Source: Perognathus longimembris pacificus
Lineage: Eukaryota; Chordata; Mammalia; Rodentia; Heteromyidae
Direction of reading: 5' to 3'
NCBI RefSeq assembly: GCF_023159225.1
Contig: NC_063170.1
Location: 59,030,208-59,094,207, forward strand
DNA: 64,000 bases
Notes under the pieces: generated by a model
The model's input: only the letters and a program-made list of their open reading frames with translations
The model's database searches: none
What the model was told of the DNA's origin: nothing
Position numbers and translations under genes: made by a program
Shown here: positions 24,160 to 34,741 of the stretch, one piece after another
How positions within the stretch are numbered: position 1 is the stretch's first letter
How the letters are laid out: each line of letters opens with the position of its first letter

Positions 24160-24720
24160 AATAGAGTTAGTAAATGAAGTTAAAATGAGAAAAGTTTCTA
24201 AAACAAGAAGAAATGAAGACAGAAATTAAAGAATTTAAAAGTAAATATCAAATAAAGAAGAACCAACATATGCAAAACAACAGTCTCTGAGCAGGAAATT
24301 AAGGAAAGGAACTCTGAAAACATCTGAAAGTACTACTCAAAAGAAAATTTCTCTAAAAAGTCTGAAACTATATACCGAAAAACAAACTGGGCTTTTGTGT
24401 AACTCCCCAAAATGTCCAACGATAAGATACATTCTAGTAAAATTACTCAATCTGAGATATATTATGCCAAGAGAAAAATGAAGCGACATATTTAAGATAC
24501 ACAAATAAAAAAATGTGAGCCAACAATTTTGTTTGGCAAAAAACTTTGCTCTAAGTACCAAAGGTGCAACACACTTGTCAAGATGCAAGAATAAAATGAC
24601 AATAGATCCCCATATTTAGCATTGATATTTAGCATAGAACATAGCTCCATTGCTGAAACTATGATAACATTAAAGGGAGTTCAGCATAAAAGACTGTAGT
24701 TCTGGAAAAGCAAATATAAT
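24160..24720 (+). mobile_element. Old L1 fragment, ORF1-like region, plus strand
   Basis: A-rich sequence resembling the ORF1 region of ancient mammalian L1 (L1M or HAL1 type). It has a Lys/Glu-rich stretch, then AAAATTTCTCTAAAAAGTC, then ACATTCTAGTAAAATTACT. It ends in a segment like the typical CTAAAGGGAGTTC motif (TTAAAGGGAGTTCAGC at about 24671). All frames are broken; it is a molecular fossil. Confidence 0.65.
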
Positions 24721-24745
24721 AACAATCATTTAAAAATAATAGAAG

Positions 24746-24895
24746 GGCTAGAGGCATGGCTTAAGTGATAAGAGTGCTTGCCTAGTAAATGTGAGCTCCG
24801 GAGTTCAAACTCTAGTATTGCCCAAATAAGAAAAGAGAAAGGGTAAGTAGAAGGAAACAGAAAGAGAGATGAAAAGGGAAAGGGAGAGAGAAATA
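24746..24895 (+). mobile_element. ID-like tRNA-derived SINE, plus strand
   Basis: The body GGCATGGCTTAAGTGATAAG through GAGTGCTTGCCTAG to the B-box-like GGAGTTCAAACTC is a diverged ID-type monomer. A GAAA/GGGA-rich tail runs to about 24895. It lies at the end of the old L1 fragment. Confidence 0.8.
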
Positions 24896-25780
24896 TTTGG
24901 AAATGTTTTACATTTTCTTAGCAATCATTACTGGTGGTGATAAGATTCGTATTATTTTTCTGAGACTATCTTCTATGTGTAAGCAATTGTGGGACATCCC
25001 AATTTTTTTCCCCTTAATTATCAGAAAAAAGGAGATAAAATTAAAGTAGATATGAGACTAAGGAGAAGGCCTAAATATGAGATAAAATAATCAGGAATTT
25101 GTGAGGTATAGATGAATTGACGAACAACAAACATTGTTTTGGAGTGAAAAACAACTTTCCACTAGAAGGAATGGTAATTGATGATGACAAAGGCTAATTT
25201 CATTTTTCAGGTAAGAAATATTGGCCAAGCACTTGGCTAGGACGCCCAAGGCTCTGTCACCACAAAAGACAGACAGAGAGACGACAGAGACTACACACGT
25301 CAGCAGAGATAAAGAAAAAGAAGCAAAAGACAGACACAGGTGAGCTCAAAACATCCCACCCCAACAGTTTAAAGAGAAGCCCTGGAACACCATCGTTTCC
25401 TACCGGAAGGACAGTAGATTAAATGTGAATAAATTCGCTGATCAGAGACAGCGTTCAATCTTTCACCAAAAACTGAAAAAAAAAAAAAAAACTAATGATT
25501 GAAAGGCACATTTAAATTTAAATTTATGGCTCATAAAGGTATTAAATTTTCATAGTTACATTCAGAGGAACACAATAAGCCAATTCATTATTTTGAAAAT
25601 TGGTAAACAGGGAGAGAATCTGGTGTGTGTGTGTCCTATATTTCCTAAACAAGCAGTACCACTGAGTAATCAATGGGAAGCTGAAGAATAAAATGAATAA
25701 CTTCCAGCGAATCAATAGTGCAATTAGAATTCCATTCTTTTCCCTCTCCCAGTGAATTATCAATTGTTCACATGACCAAG

Positions 25781-25783
<3 letters not shown>
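24896..25783. other. AT-rich DNA, possibly old L1 continuation
   Basis: No clear family. The A-rich composition and position after the L1/ID pair make a diverged L1 remnant possible. A16 run near 25480. No gene. Confidence 0.4.

Positions 25784-25831
<48 letters not shown>
25784..25831. repeat. (CA)n microsatellite, about 23 units
   Basis: Uninterrupted CA array. Confidence 0.97.
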
Positions 25832-26203
25832 AGTAGAGGAACAGAACACCACCTTGAGTCTTGCTGAAGGGATCAAACATCAGCCTGTTAGTCAGCAAGC
25901 ACGAGGAGACCCACACCCACAAACCCTCAGTTTAAGGCTAGCTCTCTAACAGGTACCACAGAGAACAGAGAGAAGCTGACAGGAAACTTACAATGTAAGA
26001 AACTTAAAGATCATATCAGAATGAAAAAAGGACAATGCTAAACAATGCCGATGAATGCGCACAGAGGTGATAAGATTATAAGCAAAAGTCGAAACATTAG
26101 ACAGTTTGGGAATGGACTGTGGATTCAATAGAACACATGAGAAAAGTTGGATTTCTTGATCTGAATGGTCATATTATATGGTCCATCAGAACAGAATGTA
26201 TAT

Positions 26204-26204
<1 letters not shown>
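25832..26204. other. Unique non-coding DNA
   Basis: AT-rich stretch between two CA arrays. The end near 26200, together with the sequence after the next CA array (AATACTATTCAATACAGCAG then CCATAAAAGGA), faintly resembles an L1 3' region. This is not firm. Confidence 0.4.

Positions 26205-26242
<38 letters not shown>
26205..26242. repeat. (CA)n microsatellite, about 19 units
   Basis: Uninterrupted CA array. Confidence 0.95.
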
Positions 26243-26244
<2 letters not shown>

Positions 26245-26295
26245 TACTATTCAATACAGCAGCCATAAAAGGACATTCTGACGTAGTGCATATGC

Positions 26296-26523
26296 ACCAG
26301 TTTCTAGGCTTAAACTCAGGACCTGGGCACTGTCCCTAAACTTGTTTGCTGAAGGCCAGTGCTCTACCACTTGAGCCACAGTTCCTCTTCTTGCTTTGTT
26401 CTGCAATTACTTAGAGATAAGAGTTGCATGGACTTTTCTGCCTGGGCTGTCTTCAAGCCTTAATCCCTAGTTCTCCGCCTCCTGAGTAGAGAGGATTACA
26501 TACGTCACCAATGGTGGCTGGCT
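26296..26523 (-). mobile_element. 7SL/B1-Geo composite SINE, minus strand, old
   Basis: Geo end (TTTCTAGGCTTAAACTCAGG), central linker (TTAGAGATAAGAGTTGCATG) and 7SL head (CCTCCTGAGTAGAGAGGATT) are all present in order but diverged. Confidence 0.88.
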
Positions 26524-27570
26524 CCAGTAAATTCTAAACAAAATGAAATATAAAATACAGTCCCTTGGTTTCACATGATATACTGAAGTGCTCAGTAGAC
26601 ATAGATCACCTTTTAGATAGGGCAGAAAAAGAAAACCTGGGAAAGGACAGATTTGTGTGAGATAAGCCGACAGTGCACAAAAACTGAGTAGACAGTTTGC
26701 TATTATTTGCTTCAACCTTATGAAAGAATAAGTGCATGCCCCTCAAATACAAATTTATTCTAATTTACCTAACGTATGCAACTACTGACTGTTCTCTGAA
26801 GTAACAGCAAAGGCAATCAGCTTCTCAACGAAAACTGAAGAGTGAAGGACAGGAATCATCACACAGGAGCCCCAACAATCCAACACATCCGACTCCAAAG
26901 TCACTGGCACATGGCACCCAGAAATGCCCATGCCAAGGACAATACAGCAGTGCTTAACAAAGGTTAATAAGATCTCCTTCACTATGGACTGGTAACTGAT
27001 CATTTCGATGATCATTAAACATTTATTAGCCATCAGGAGCAGATAAGGCCATAGCAAAATAAGGCAGCAGCATCCTTGCCAAATGGACAATCCAAATAAG
27101 GCACCGAAGTCATGCAACCCAATTAGACGAAGGACAGTCAGGGAACGCCTCCTTCCACTCCTCACGCCTCAGCCCTGCTGCTGAGCTCGCAGAGAGCACT
27201 GGGGAGAAATCTGTTCAGCAAAGATTTACAACAGACTCAGGAAGGAAAGATCAAAGTTTGGCCAATGGGGGTCACAAGGTATTTCTAAGCAGAGAGGCCA
27301 GACAGTCAAACAGATCAAAGCAGGGAAACACAAAAATATATGTGACATAAAGACCATAGCGTCTCAAAAGAAGTTAGGGAGGGGTCAAAACTCGAGAACC
27401 TGAAAGAATGAAGGGATGAGAATAAAGTTTTTTAAAAGTGTCCATTTATACTTTTCAGTTGGGAGCAGGTCAAAGGTCAAGGACAAAGAAGCAAGTAATT
27501 ATTAAAGAGGTAATATTAAATAAACTGGAAAATGGGGGGAGGGGGGAGATCTTTAGAAAATACCTTCCGA
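26524..27570. other. Unique non-coding DNA with a 127-codon open frame
   Basis: No transposon. The minus-strand open frame at 26782-27165 is the longest frame outside GC-rich or repeat sequence, and its middle is hydrophobic. No family is recognised and no splice or promoter context is seen. The hydrophobicity is what an AT-rich antisense frame would give by chance. Confidence 0.4.
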
Positions 27571-27810
27571 GCCAGTTGCCAGTGATTCACACCTGTAATT
27601 CTAACTATTCAGGAAGCTGAGATCTGAGGATGGCAGTTTGAAACCAGCCTGGACAGAAATTCAAACAAACTACTCATAGAAAGCCAGAAACAGAGCTGTG
27701 GCCCAAGTGGTAGAATGCTAGCCTTGAGTAAATGAAGCTCAGGGACAGCACTCTGGGCCAGAGTTCAATCCCTCCAGGACTGGCCAAAAAGGAAAAAAAA
27801 AGAAAAAAAC
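27571..27810 (+). mobile_element. 7SL/B1-Geo composite SINE, plus strand
   Basis: 7SL head GCCAGTTGCCAGTGATTCAC onward, with CTATTCAGGAAGCTGAGATC. The linker is partly lost. The Geo half has GTGGCCCAAGTGGTAGAATG and CCAGGACTGGCC, followed by an A-rich tail. TACCTTCC before and ACCTTCCC after are a possible short target-site duplication. Confidence 0.92.
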
Positions 27811-30104
27811 CTTCCCAACCAAGGGTTCAGTTATCTAGGGAAAATGTCAATATTTTTCTAATAATGTAATGGAAACTGAAATATAATGAGAAAAAAAATA
27901 TATAGCTCAAGAACCCAGGGTTCAAGGCCAGGAAAGGATGTTATCAAAGCTGTGATACCAGTTGGCTATAGTGATCAGTACCTCTCCATTACACCAAAGG
28001 GCACACTAGCCTGAAGTAAGTAAATAAGATGCTTACAGAAAAAGATGCTGGAATGGCTTAAAGGCAGAAAGAAGAAATACAATAAAACACCCAAGTCAAA
28101 TCCACACATCTCCCCCATTCCAATGAGAGCCTTCTCATCTTAGAATGTCCGTTTTGTGTGTACTGTGGCTGGCTCTGCTCCAAATATTCCATGCAGCTCT
28201 CTTTTACATTGTATTCTAACTAGTGCGATTTGGCAACTGAAATCTATTATGATGTCAAAAGGTAGCTGACAACATAAGATGCATCCCGCTGAGTTGATGC
28301 TACATACGGCTAAATTTACAACAACATGAGTATCATAAAAAATTATAAGAACTGCAAATTAACCACTGATTTCTAGTTCCCTGACATAAATAATGGTAAG
28401 GACCTGGATAACTTCCAAACATCTTTACCACTGTTTAATTTGTCAAAATCTATCAAGAGCGTTTCAACCACAAACCTGTCCTCTCAGGTATATTATCATT
28501 CCCATACTCAGATTAGCATCGGTAGCAACCCAAGGAAGACAGCATAATTACACCATCTCCTAGAGGATTCTCTCTCCCTGCTGCAATTCTTCAATGTGTC
28601 AGTGCCTCACTCCTTCTTAAGTACCATCCTTGCTCTCAATTAGTTATTTAAGATCATTTAAAAATTTGGCTCTAATTTTGTGAGATGTCTCTCTGCTTTC
28701 AAAATGAGTCCCTCATTACAGAGTAAAGGTTCCTACTGGGCTCAAATTAGCAAGATTTTCTGTTTACTTCCTATTTGTGATCCAGGAATGCTAGTAGCAA
28801 TATGGTGCTACAGTAGTTAGCTAACAGCTGTTGGGAAACCCAGCAGGTAGAGAGGTCACACACTGAAATAAAAATGATAAAGACAACTGTTCCATCTTCA
28901 GACAAGGTTAAGATACAGAAACACCACCAACCATTCACCTTATGGACTATTCACACAGACAATAACATCAACAACACAAAAGATATCCTTAACACGTAAG
29001 TAAAAATAGCTTCCTGAAGAATTATTTTATTCATGGAGAATGTAAAATTATGGCTCAACGAGTTTAGTATTCAAAGATACACGCAAAAATATGGTGAGGG
29101 GATAATAAAGTAGCTAAAGTCAAACGCCTAATTTTAAAACTCTCCAGTAAAAAATTCATATTGTATGTGTGCATTCATGTGCAAATGCTTATAACCTGTG
29201 TCTCCTTGTCATATGTCTAGAACAAATTTATAATGCTGTTGAAAAGAAACAAATTATTGTTTGCCTGTAACCTGTTAGGAAAACAAATTCATCAGAAGTA
29301 TCAATGTCTCTGTCAAGCGAAATATACATTTGCACACAAACTAGGCTGTTCAAACTCTTTGATTAGTCCTGATATGGTGAATGGAAGGAGAGGTATGATA
29401 GATACTAAGTAAATCTAGCATACCCTACTCGCACCCAAATTGGTTTATTTCACATTTCTGTATTTTAGGGGAAAAGCAATTTCTGTATGACAGTTGCACC
29501 TGCAGTTTGCCAGGTGGCCTACATACAGGAAGGGCCGTAGAGTCACGGATTGAGCAACAAGAAGAAAATTACATTTTATTCTTATTTGCCAAAACATAAA
29601 AGCATATTTTTCCCATGGAATATTTTGGTATTGCATTAGTTCATGTCTACATAGAGGAAGTGAAGAGTAGAGATGAAACATGGATCTAGGTAAATCAAAG
29701 CCCCGAGTCACCTGCCACTGGAGATAATGCTGAGTTGGCCTCAATTGGCCCTTACCAGCTGCCTACAATAAAAAAGAAATAATACACTGGATAAGTAAGC
29801 CATCAATCCTTCCATTCTCTTAATTTAAATATGGACTGGATATTCGCACCAACTGCTCCTTTATTTTACTGAACTTTTAACAAGCGTGATACCGTGTTTA
29901 CACCTTAAATCAGAGTGGAAGTCGTCAGTAGCTGACAGAGTCAGAATGCTTTCTTTTGGTCTTCTCAAGAAAGTCTAAAAACGAAATTCCAAAACACAAG
30001 AGGCAAACATTGATAGAAGTGAAAGGAGAGAGAAAGAATTTAACAATGATAGTCAGAATCTTCAATACCCCCATTATTCAACAGTGACATAAGATGGAAA
30101 CAGG
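27811..30104. other. Unique AT-rich DNA
   Basis: About 2.3 kb with no confident repeat or gene. Open frames stay under 100 codons. Some A-rich parts may be undetectably old LINE sequence. Confidence 0.5.
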
Positions 30105-30323
30105 AGCAATGCTATGAACCAAGTAGACCCTGGAGTGTTCCACAGAGAATCCAAGTAGGCAAAGATGACATATACTTCTCAAGGACATTGTCCAGGAAGA
30201 GGCCATATACTGAAAAATAAAATGCGTTCCAAGAAATGCATAACTATGTTCTCCAACTATAACAGAGTAAAATCAGAAACTGATAACAGAAATTTGATAA
30301 ATTCACAAATGTAAAAAGTTTGC
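30105..30323 (+). mobile_element. L1 ORF2 fragment, plus strand, broken
   Basis: The order GTAGACCCTG, GTGTTCCACAGAG, TACTTCTCAAGGACATTGTC and GGCCATATACTG matches the endonuclease-to-RT part of L1 ORF2. AAATCAGAAACTGATAACAG and AAATTCACAAATGTAAAAAG follow in the same L1 order. Frames are disrupted; it is about 220 bases of a 6-kb element. Confidence 0.8.
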
Positions 30324-30389
30324 GTACTGAGGATGAAACCCTGGGCCCTGCACATATTATCAGAATAGCACTAAGCTACATCCCAGGCC
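30324..30389 (-). mobile_element. ID-like SINE fragment, minus strand
   Basis: GTACTGAGGATGAAACCCTG, GGGCCCTGCACATATTA and GCACTAAGCTACATCCCAGG are the inverted ID-type B box, middle and start. It abuts the L1 fragment. Confidence 0.8.
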
Positions 30390-30460
30390 ATAGAAATATG
30401 TGTGCATTTAAGTACACACAGGAATTACACCCACTAGAAAACTTGCAAAAAAACATCAGA

Positions 30461-30665
30461 GGGCTGGGGATATAGCCTAGTGGCAAGAGTGCCTGCCTCG
30501 GATACACGAGGCCCTAGGTTCGATTCCCCAGCACCACATATACAGAAAACGGCCAGAAGCGGCGCTGTGGCTCAAGTGGCAGAGTGCTAGCCTTGAGTGG
30601 GAAGAAGCCAGGGACAGTGCTCAGGCCCTGAGTCCAAGGCCCAGGACTGGCCAAAAAAAAAAAAC
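30461..30665 (+). mobile_element. IDL-Geo SINE, plus strand, full length, young
   Basis: ID-like left monomer (GGGCTGGGGATATAGCCTAG through the B box GGTTCGATTCCCCAG), ACATATACAGAAAACGGCC linker, and Geo monomer ending CCAGGACTGGCC plus poly(A). AAAAAACATCAGA flanks it at about 30448-30460 and 30666-30678. The intact promoter boxes and clean duplication suggest recent insertion. Confidence 0.97.
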
Positions 30666-30810
30666 AAAAAACATCAGAGCATTCTTTGTTCACTTTAATA
30701 AAGTGCTTATTATGATTTCAATAATGAGAAAAATGAACACCACTGACTCAACAAGATCAATGAGGGTAAATGTGGGAATGGTAGAGAGGACATCAGTAAA
30801 AAAACAAGGT

Positions 30811-31040
30811 GCCAAGCACTAGTGGCTCACAGCTGTAATCGTAGCTACTCAGGAGGCTGAGATCTGAGGGTGGCAGTTCAAAGCTAGCCCGGGCAGGAAA
30901 ATCCATGCGACTCATTATCTCCAATTAACCACCAGAAAACTGGAAGTGATGCTGTGGCTCAAAGTGGTAGAGTGCTGGCCTTGGGCAAAAAGAGGCTCAG
31001 ACACAGTGGCCAGACCCTGAGTTCAAGCCCCATGACTGAC
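30811..31040 (+). mobile_element. 7SL/B1-Geo composite SINE, plus strand
   Basis: Full length: 7SL head (GCTACTCAGGAGGCTGAGAT), linker (TTATCTCCAATTAACCACCA), and Geo half with GTGGCTCAAAGTGGTAGAG and GAGTTCAAGCCCC. The tail has become a large purine repeat, listed next. Confidence 0.95.
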
Positions 31041-31082
31041 AAAGAAAGAAAGAAAGAATAAAAGAAAGAAAGAAAGAAAGAA

Positions 31083-31137
<55 letters not shown>

Positions 31138-31222
31138 AGGGAGGGAGGGAGGGAGGGAGGGAGGGAGGGAGCAGAGGGAATGGAGGAGGGCAAGGGAAGG
31201 AAAGGAGGGAGGGAGGGAGGGA
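31041..31222. repeat. 180-base pure purine tract: (AAAG)n, (AG)n, (GGGA)n
   Basis: Starts as AAAG repeats, changes to about 22 AG units near 31087-31130, then GGGA repeats to about 31222 with a short mixed patch at 31171-31200. It begins exactly where the SINE tail should be. Long mirror-like purine runs of this kind can form triplex (H-DNA) structures. Confidence 0.95.
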
Positions 31223-31529
31223 ACAAAACAAAACCTGTTGAATCTTGGTTCCTAAAACCCCAGGGAAAATTGTAGAGTCCATGTGATATGGCCTTAGATA
31301 CGCAAATCTAACCCTAGAGAGCTAAGTGGGGAATAGAATCTACAGAGCCCATACCATTTCTAGTTAAGTGATCTAAGAAGTCAACACAATTTTTTTTAAT
31401 CTGGAATTTAAAAGTACATAGAACTTGATTCAAATCTGAAATATGCTTTCAGCATTTTTAAATAAGGAGAGACAACAGGAAGCTGTGTACCCAGCTTGCA
31501 CACACACTGCTAGAACCAGTACACTGGCT

Positions 31530-31715
31530 TCCATACCTTCCTGTAGAGTAAATGACACACTTCCCTTATTCCAATCCATACACAATTTCTGTAGCCAGGG
31601 CTGTTTAATATCATTAACCTCTCTAAGCCCCAATTCACCCATCTGTAACATGAAGACAGTGATCATAGCTGATTCACGTACTAAGATGCAGTAAGGTAGT
31701 GCTGGAACACTGCTT
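31530..31715 (+). mobile_element. MIR SINE fragment, plus strand
   Basis: TTAACCTCTCTAAGCCCCAA followed by TTCACCCATCTGTAACATGA and a GAT-rich segment is the MIR core and tail order. Confidence 0.75.
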
Positions 31716-32337
31716 CCAAGAGTAGCTGCCACACTGGGAATGTGATCATGGGTATATTATAATTATTAAACAATGTTTTTGGGATTTCCACTTTTGCTCT
31801 GATACTTCCCTGGAGGCCCTTCCTACTTCCCACAAATAGAGATGGCATCCCTATGTTATAGTTTAACGAATCCTACAGGACAAAATGCAAGGAAAAAAAA
31901 GACAATGTATTATGTGTTATGGATTGACAGGAAATGGAGCTCAAAACCCCTTACCTATATACATATGGTTTTTGGCTGTCAACAGTGAAATGCTTCAGGG
32001 GTGTGACTGGCAAGCCCTCTCAGCCTCGGAGGAAAAGGGGAGTGGAGGAGGAGAGGAGTGAAACACCTGAACCTAAAACCCATCCTGAAACAGCAGCTCC
32101 CACTTTACATAGCTTTGCTTCCTTGTGGGCTGAGGATGTCCTACCAAGAGTACCTAAGTGTTACATTTGTTTTAACTGAACAGACTAAATGCAAGTCAGG
32201 ACCTACTGTGTCACAGTTACCAAATTCACTTAGGTCAAAGCGCAAAGAAAGTGAGAGGTCTCAGAGATGAGCTTCTTAATAGCTCTTAAATATACCTCTG
32301 AATGCCCCTCTTGTTCATGCACAAAAGAATTACATAG
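31716..32337. other. Unique non-coding DNA
   Basis: No family recognised; frames of 70 to 80 codons at 31934-32270 overlap one another and have no motif. Confidence 0.55.
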
Positions 32338-32482
32338 ACAAGCATACTGGCATTTCCATGTAATCAAAGCGTTTGGGAGGTTCAAGCAAGAGGAGCAGAA
32401 ATTCAAGGCTAACCTAGGCTATCTAGCAAGACTATGTCTCATTAACAGAAAACAAGTACAAATACAAATAGTTACAAACACA
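32338..32482 (+). mobile_element. B1-like 7SL monomer, diverged, plus strand
   Basis: TACTGGCATTTCCATGTAAT, GTTTGGGAGGTTCAAGCAAG, GGCTAACCTAGGCTATCTAG and CAAGACTATGTCTC follow the B1 order. The A-rich tail (ACAAATACAAATAG) ends it. Confidence 0.85.
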
Positions 32483-34449
32483 ACCAAACTCTTTAATCTG
32501 GGGAATGTCACATCATATTCATGTGGCCTACTCTCTAAGCATGTGTGTGTGAAGCCCTCTTCATGATTGCTCTGGCTTTGATACTGAAGCTAGATAAGTA
32601 CCCAGAATGCTCTTGGGCCTCACCTCCTTCATAGTGACATTTTAAGACAGATGTGTTTAATTTATAATGTGGAAAGAAGAACTTTAGTGGGTTTTCCCCC
32701 CAGATCTGAAACTTTCATATTTTAAATGGGTAAACGAGAGAGTTTAAGAAAGTATGTATATCTCTTTTTTCTATTCTTTTTTTATGTTTTGCAAATTAGC
32801 TGCATTAAAAAAAAATTGCCACCCTCAAACAGTCTAAAACACCCAAGTGTCTGCTCTGTTTCTATCAACATAGATTATTTGGATTTAGTTAAAAGGACAA
32901 ATGCTAACGGGTACTGATCAGCCAGAAAGAGAGAGGTGAATCCTTGGTTCATTTCACTGCTCATATTCCCTTCTATTCTCTTAAGGTCAAATCAAATATG
33001 AAACATATTTGCATAGTTTCAGCTTTGAATTCAGACAAGCACCATCATCTCAAGTCTACAGAAAAATAACATGTCTGAGTGTAGGACTATAGGGAAAGAA
33101 ATGACCAAATTCAAGACTGGATCCATCCTCTACCACATCCATTAACTATCCTAAAAGCCTTGGACTCCTACTCTCATGATTGACTTACCGTTGGACCCAA
33201 GGAAAAAAGGATCCCAATACAAAGGAAGCCTAGTTCCCTACCTGCACAAAAGGACGGCACTGTTAGCTTTGTGGCCCACTGCCTGGGTCCAGTTGTAACT
33301 CACTTTCCCTCAACATGAACATACGTTTCCCTTAAAAATGACTCCTTTTTCCCCCCTACCCTGGTGTTATGCAAGATCCCTGCTTATTTTGGCGGAGGGA
33401 AGAAAATAAGAAGAGCCACCCAGAGCTCTCCATTCCAAAGGGAGGAGTTTCCCAAGGAGAGCCCAGTGGTGCTGTTGTATTTCCTTTCAGCCCTGCCTGA
33501 CCAAGCAGTTCTCGAGTGCAGATGAGGGTGCTGGTCTTCCGATGGCCTAGAGAATCATGTCCCAAAGCTGTGGGGAGACACTCTGTGGGCTTGAGCAAGG
33601 AGAAAAAGAACCACACTAAGAAAAAACGAGGAGCGAAGTGGTTAGAAAGCCCTACACGCAGTTAAAGAAAGGTGTTTGCCAAACACAAATGACGAGAAGA
33701 GGAGGAGCCATTTATACCAAAGAATGCTCTAGAAGAAACCAGACACTTCCCATGGTGGAAGCAAAACTTGATTCCTAGAACCAAAGTTCTCCATAACCTG
33801 GCCATGGGCCAAAGGGTGGGGGGCTACCTGTGTAGTCAAGAAAAACAACTGGAGTTCTGCACATGGGGAATTGCTTTCAATGAGGAGGGACAATGCCAGA
33901 AACAGTCTAAGGATTAAGCACACACATAATAGATCACTGTGAGCAAACCTCTCCTGCAGATGTTGGAGTCGGTGAGCTAAGCCTCACACTTGGAAAGGTT
34001 GTGAGACCAGAGCCATGATATATAAAGTAAGACCCAACACGCCAAAGTTTTGATTGAGCCAAGCAAACGTGGCTGTTTTTGTTGGGTGGAACAAGCATTT
34101 TTTTTTCAATGAGCAAGAAATTACGGTAAACATCTGCTCACCGTGACCACAGAAGAGGTGTTTGTTTTGATCCAAGGTCATTTTAAAGGAATAAATTCAA
34201 TTAATAAAACCACACAGTAACAGTATCCAAACTCTCAGTATGTCTGCTTGCTTCTATCTACAGACCTATTCATTAAAGAAGCACTTTCCAGAAAGTTACC
34301 TCATATTACCACTCCGACTTCTTAGAGACCATGAGTGTGGGGTAAGAATGAACTATTTCAAAAGACACTTGGACATCCAAGCCAGCTTTACTTTTTATGT
34401 CATCCCATAGTCAGTTCTTTTCTTGAGTTTGTTTGCCCTGTCAGTGATC
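32483..34449. other. Unique non-coding DNA
   Basis: Nearly 2 kb with no transposon recognised. Open frames up to 86 codons on the minus strand (33356-33616) have no motif. No splice pair is convincing. Confidence 0.5.
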
Positions 34450-34509
34450 GTCTGTCTGTCTGTCTATCTGTCTATCATTTAGGTAACTAATATCTAATTA
34501 ACACACACA

Positions 34510-34548
<39 letters not shown>
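34450..34548. repeat. Compound microsatellite (TCTG/TCTA)n and (CA)n
   Basis: TCTG/TCTA tetramers at about 34450-34481, a short spacer, then a CA array at 34501-34548 with one CATA interruption. It lies at the 5' side of the next SINE, so it is not that element's tail. Confidence 0.93.
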
Positions 34549-34550
34549 CT

Positions 34551-34741
34551 CAGCTGGCTGTGATGGTATAACTATACTTCTAGAACTCAGGAGGCTAAGG
34601 CAGGAGGACCACGAGTTCGAGCACAGCCTAAGTTTCATAGTAAGGCTGTCTCAAATTTTCTTTTTCCAAGACTGAAGGCAAGAATCCATGGTAGATTACT
34701 TGCCTAGCATGTGCAAGACTCCTATGTTCGATTCTCGGTAT
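34551..34741 (+). mobile_element. B1-ID dimeric SINE, plus strand
   Basis: A 7SL/B1 monomer (AGGAGGCTAAGGCAGGAGGA analog, TAAGGCTGTCTCAAATTTTC) is followed by an ID-type tRNA monomer (ACTTGCCTAGCATGTGCAAG, then B box ATGTTCGATTCTC). The order matches the B1-dID kind of dimer known from other rodents. No Geo part. Confidence 0.85.

Noticed and set aside
30959..31282. 107-codon minus-strand frame rich in Ser, Leu and Pro
   Set aside because: It is the purine tract and SINE tail read in reverse.
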